Source of the DNA: Herbaspirillum sp. CF444
Lineage (GTDB): Bacteria; Pseudomonadota; Gammaproteobacteria; Burkholderiales; Burkholderiaceae_D
Direction: 5' to 3'
Assembly: GCF_000282135.1 (NCBI RefSeq)
Contig: NZ_AKJW01000116.1
Location: 1-63,782, forward strand
Length of the DNA: 63,782 nt
The notes below the pieces were generated by a model that was not told where the DNA came from, searched no databases, and saw nothing but the letters and a program-made list of their open reading frames with translations. A program made the position numbers and the translations under genes. Shown piece after piece: positions 63,681 to 63,782 of this stretch. Position 1 is the stretch's first letter, and every line of letters begins with the position of its first letter.

Positions 63681-63782
63681 GGGCCTGTTCACACTAAATC
63701 TGCGAGTGCGAACGCGCGGCAGGCGTTGACTGCCTAGGCGCAGCGACGCGACGTAGCGGTGCTACGGCAAGGAGCTGCAACA
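63681..63782. repeat. Likely left part of a dispersed inverted-repeat element (cut by window edge)
   Basis: The closing 100 bases begin GGGCCTGTTCACACTAAAT and contain two small stems: GGCAG/CTGCC (63718-63722 with 63730-63734) and CGTAGC/GCTACG (63752-63757 with 63761-63766). There is no gene. The dense self-complementarity looks like a non-coding repeat whose second arm lies outside the window. A similar core CGTAGC-N3-GCTACGGC occurs at 43354-43370. Confidence 0.45.

Overview
The window reads as chromosomal DNA of a high-GC betaproteobacterium, most likely Oxalobacteraceae and close to Herbaspirillum. The reasons are the order nlmA-glnK-amtB behind a sigma-54/NtrC promoter, the run rsmB-DUF4390-ntrY-ntrX, several Burkholderiales-restricted small families (DUF1840, DUF3567, DUF3717), and a phasin gene with a PHB-type operator. 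Assignments come from motif recognition by eye; no database search was run. I found no tRNA, rRNA, CRISPR array, phage or complete insertion sequence.

Layout. 1-1553 (minus): nitrogen-limitation operon nlmA-glnK-amtB, with amtB cut by the window edge. 1634-4500: pirin and an exported isochorismatase-like hydrolase, divergent from a LysR regulator. 4563-10147: ubiK, comM, small envelope proteins, a DMT exporter, DUF1840 and an MFS exporter. 10419-16290: rsmB, DUF4390, the NtrY kinase, a short NtrX-like regulator without an AAA+ domain, and DUF3567. 16436-19951: a TrmB-like protein, a second DMT transporter and the Kup potassium transporter.

20375-37480 is a sulfur-scavenging accessory region of about 17 kb in two facing blocks. 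The plus-strand block is a sulfonate/taurine-type ABC importer with two tandem binding proteins and an NTF2-like protein between ATPase and permease. The minus-strand block is one tight operon: two SfnB-like flavin monooxygenases, two tandem peptide-type binding proteins, two permeases, an AhpD-like protein, a DszA/NtaA-type flavin monooxygenase and a fused double ATPase, followed by an orphan metQ. It looks like an import-then-oxidise system for an unidentified organosulfur compound and is the best candidate here for an undescribed pathway.

37641-40900: iron uptake (piuC and a TonB-dependent siderophore receptor). 41060-43428: DUF3717, a patatin-like phospholipase and a phasin under an operator-flanked promoter. 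43567-48225: IclR regulator, polar amino acid ABC importer, hutG and hutD, probably histidine or formimidoylglutamate use. 48426-50479: a three-gene redox unit (DUF5666-like periplasmic protein, cytochrome b, SoxC/YedY-like molybdoenzyme). 50487-58578: FAD protein, LtrA, a frameshifted YXWGXW-repeat gene, PPOX flavoprotein, MnmC with a degenerate methyltransferase half, AEC transporter and metallophosphoesterase. 58589-63568 (minus): a CHASE-PAS-GGDEF-EAL protein, then ribA with a His-rich COG0523 GTPase. The last 100 bases look like the start of a dispersed inverted-repeat element.
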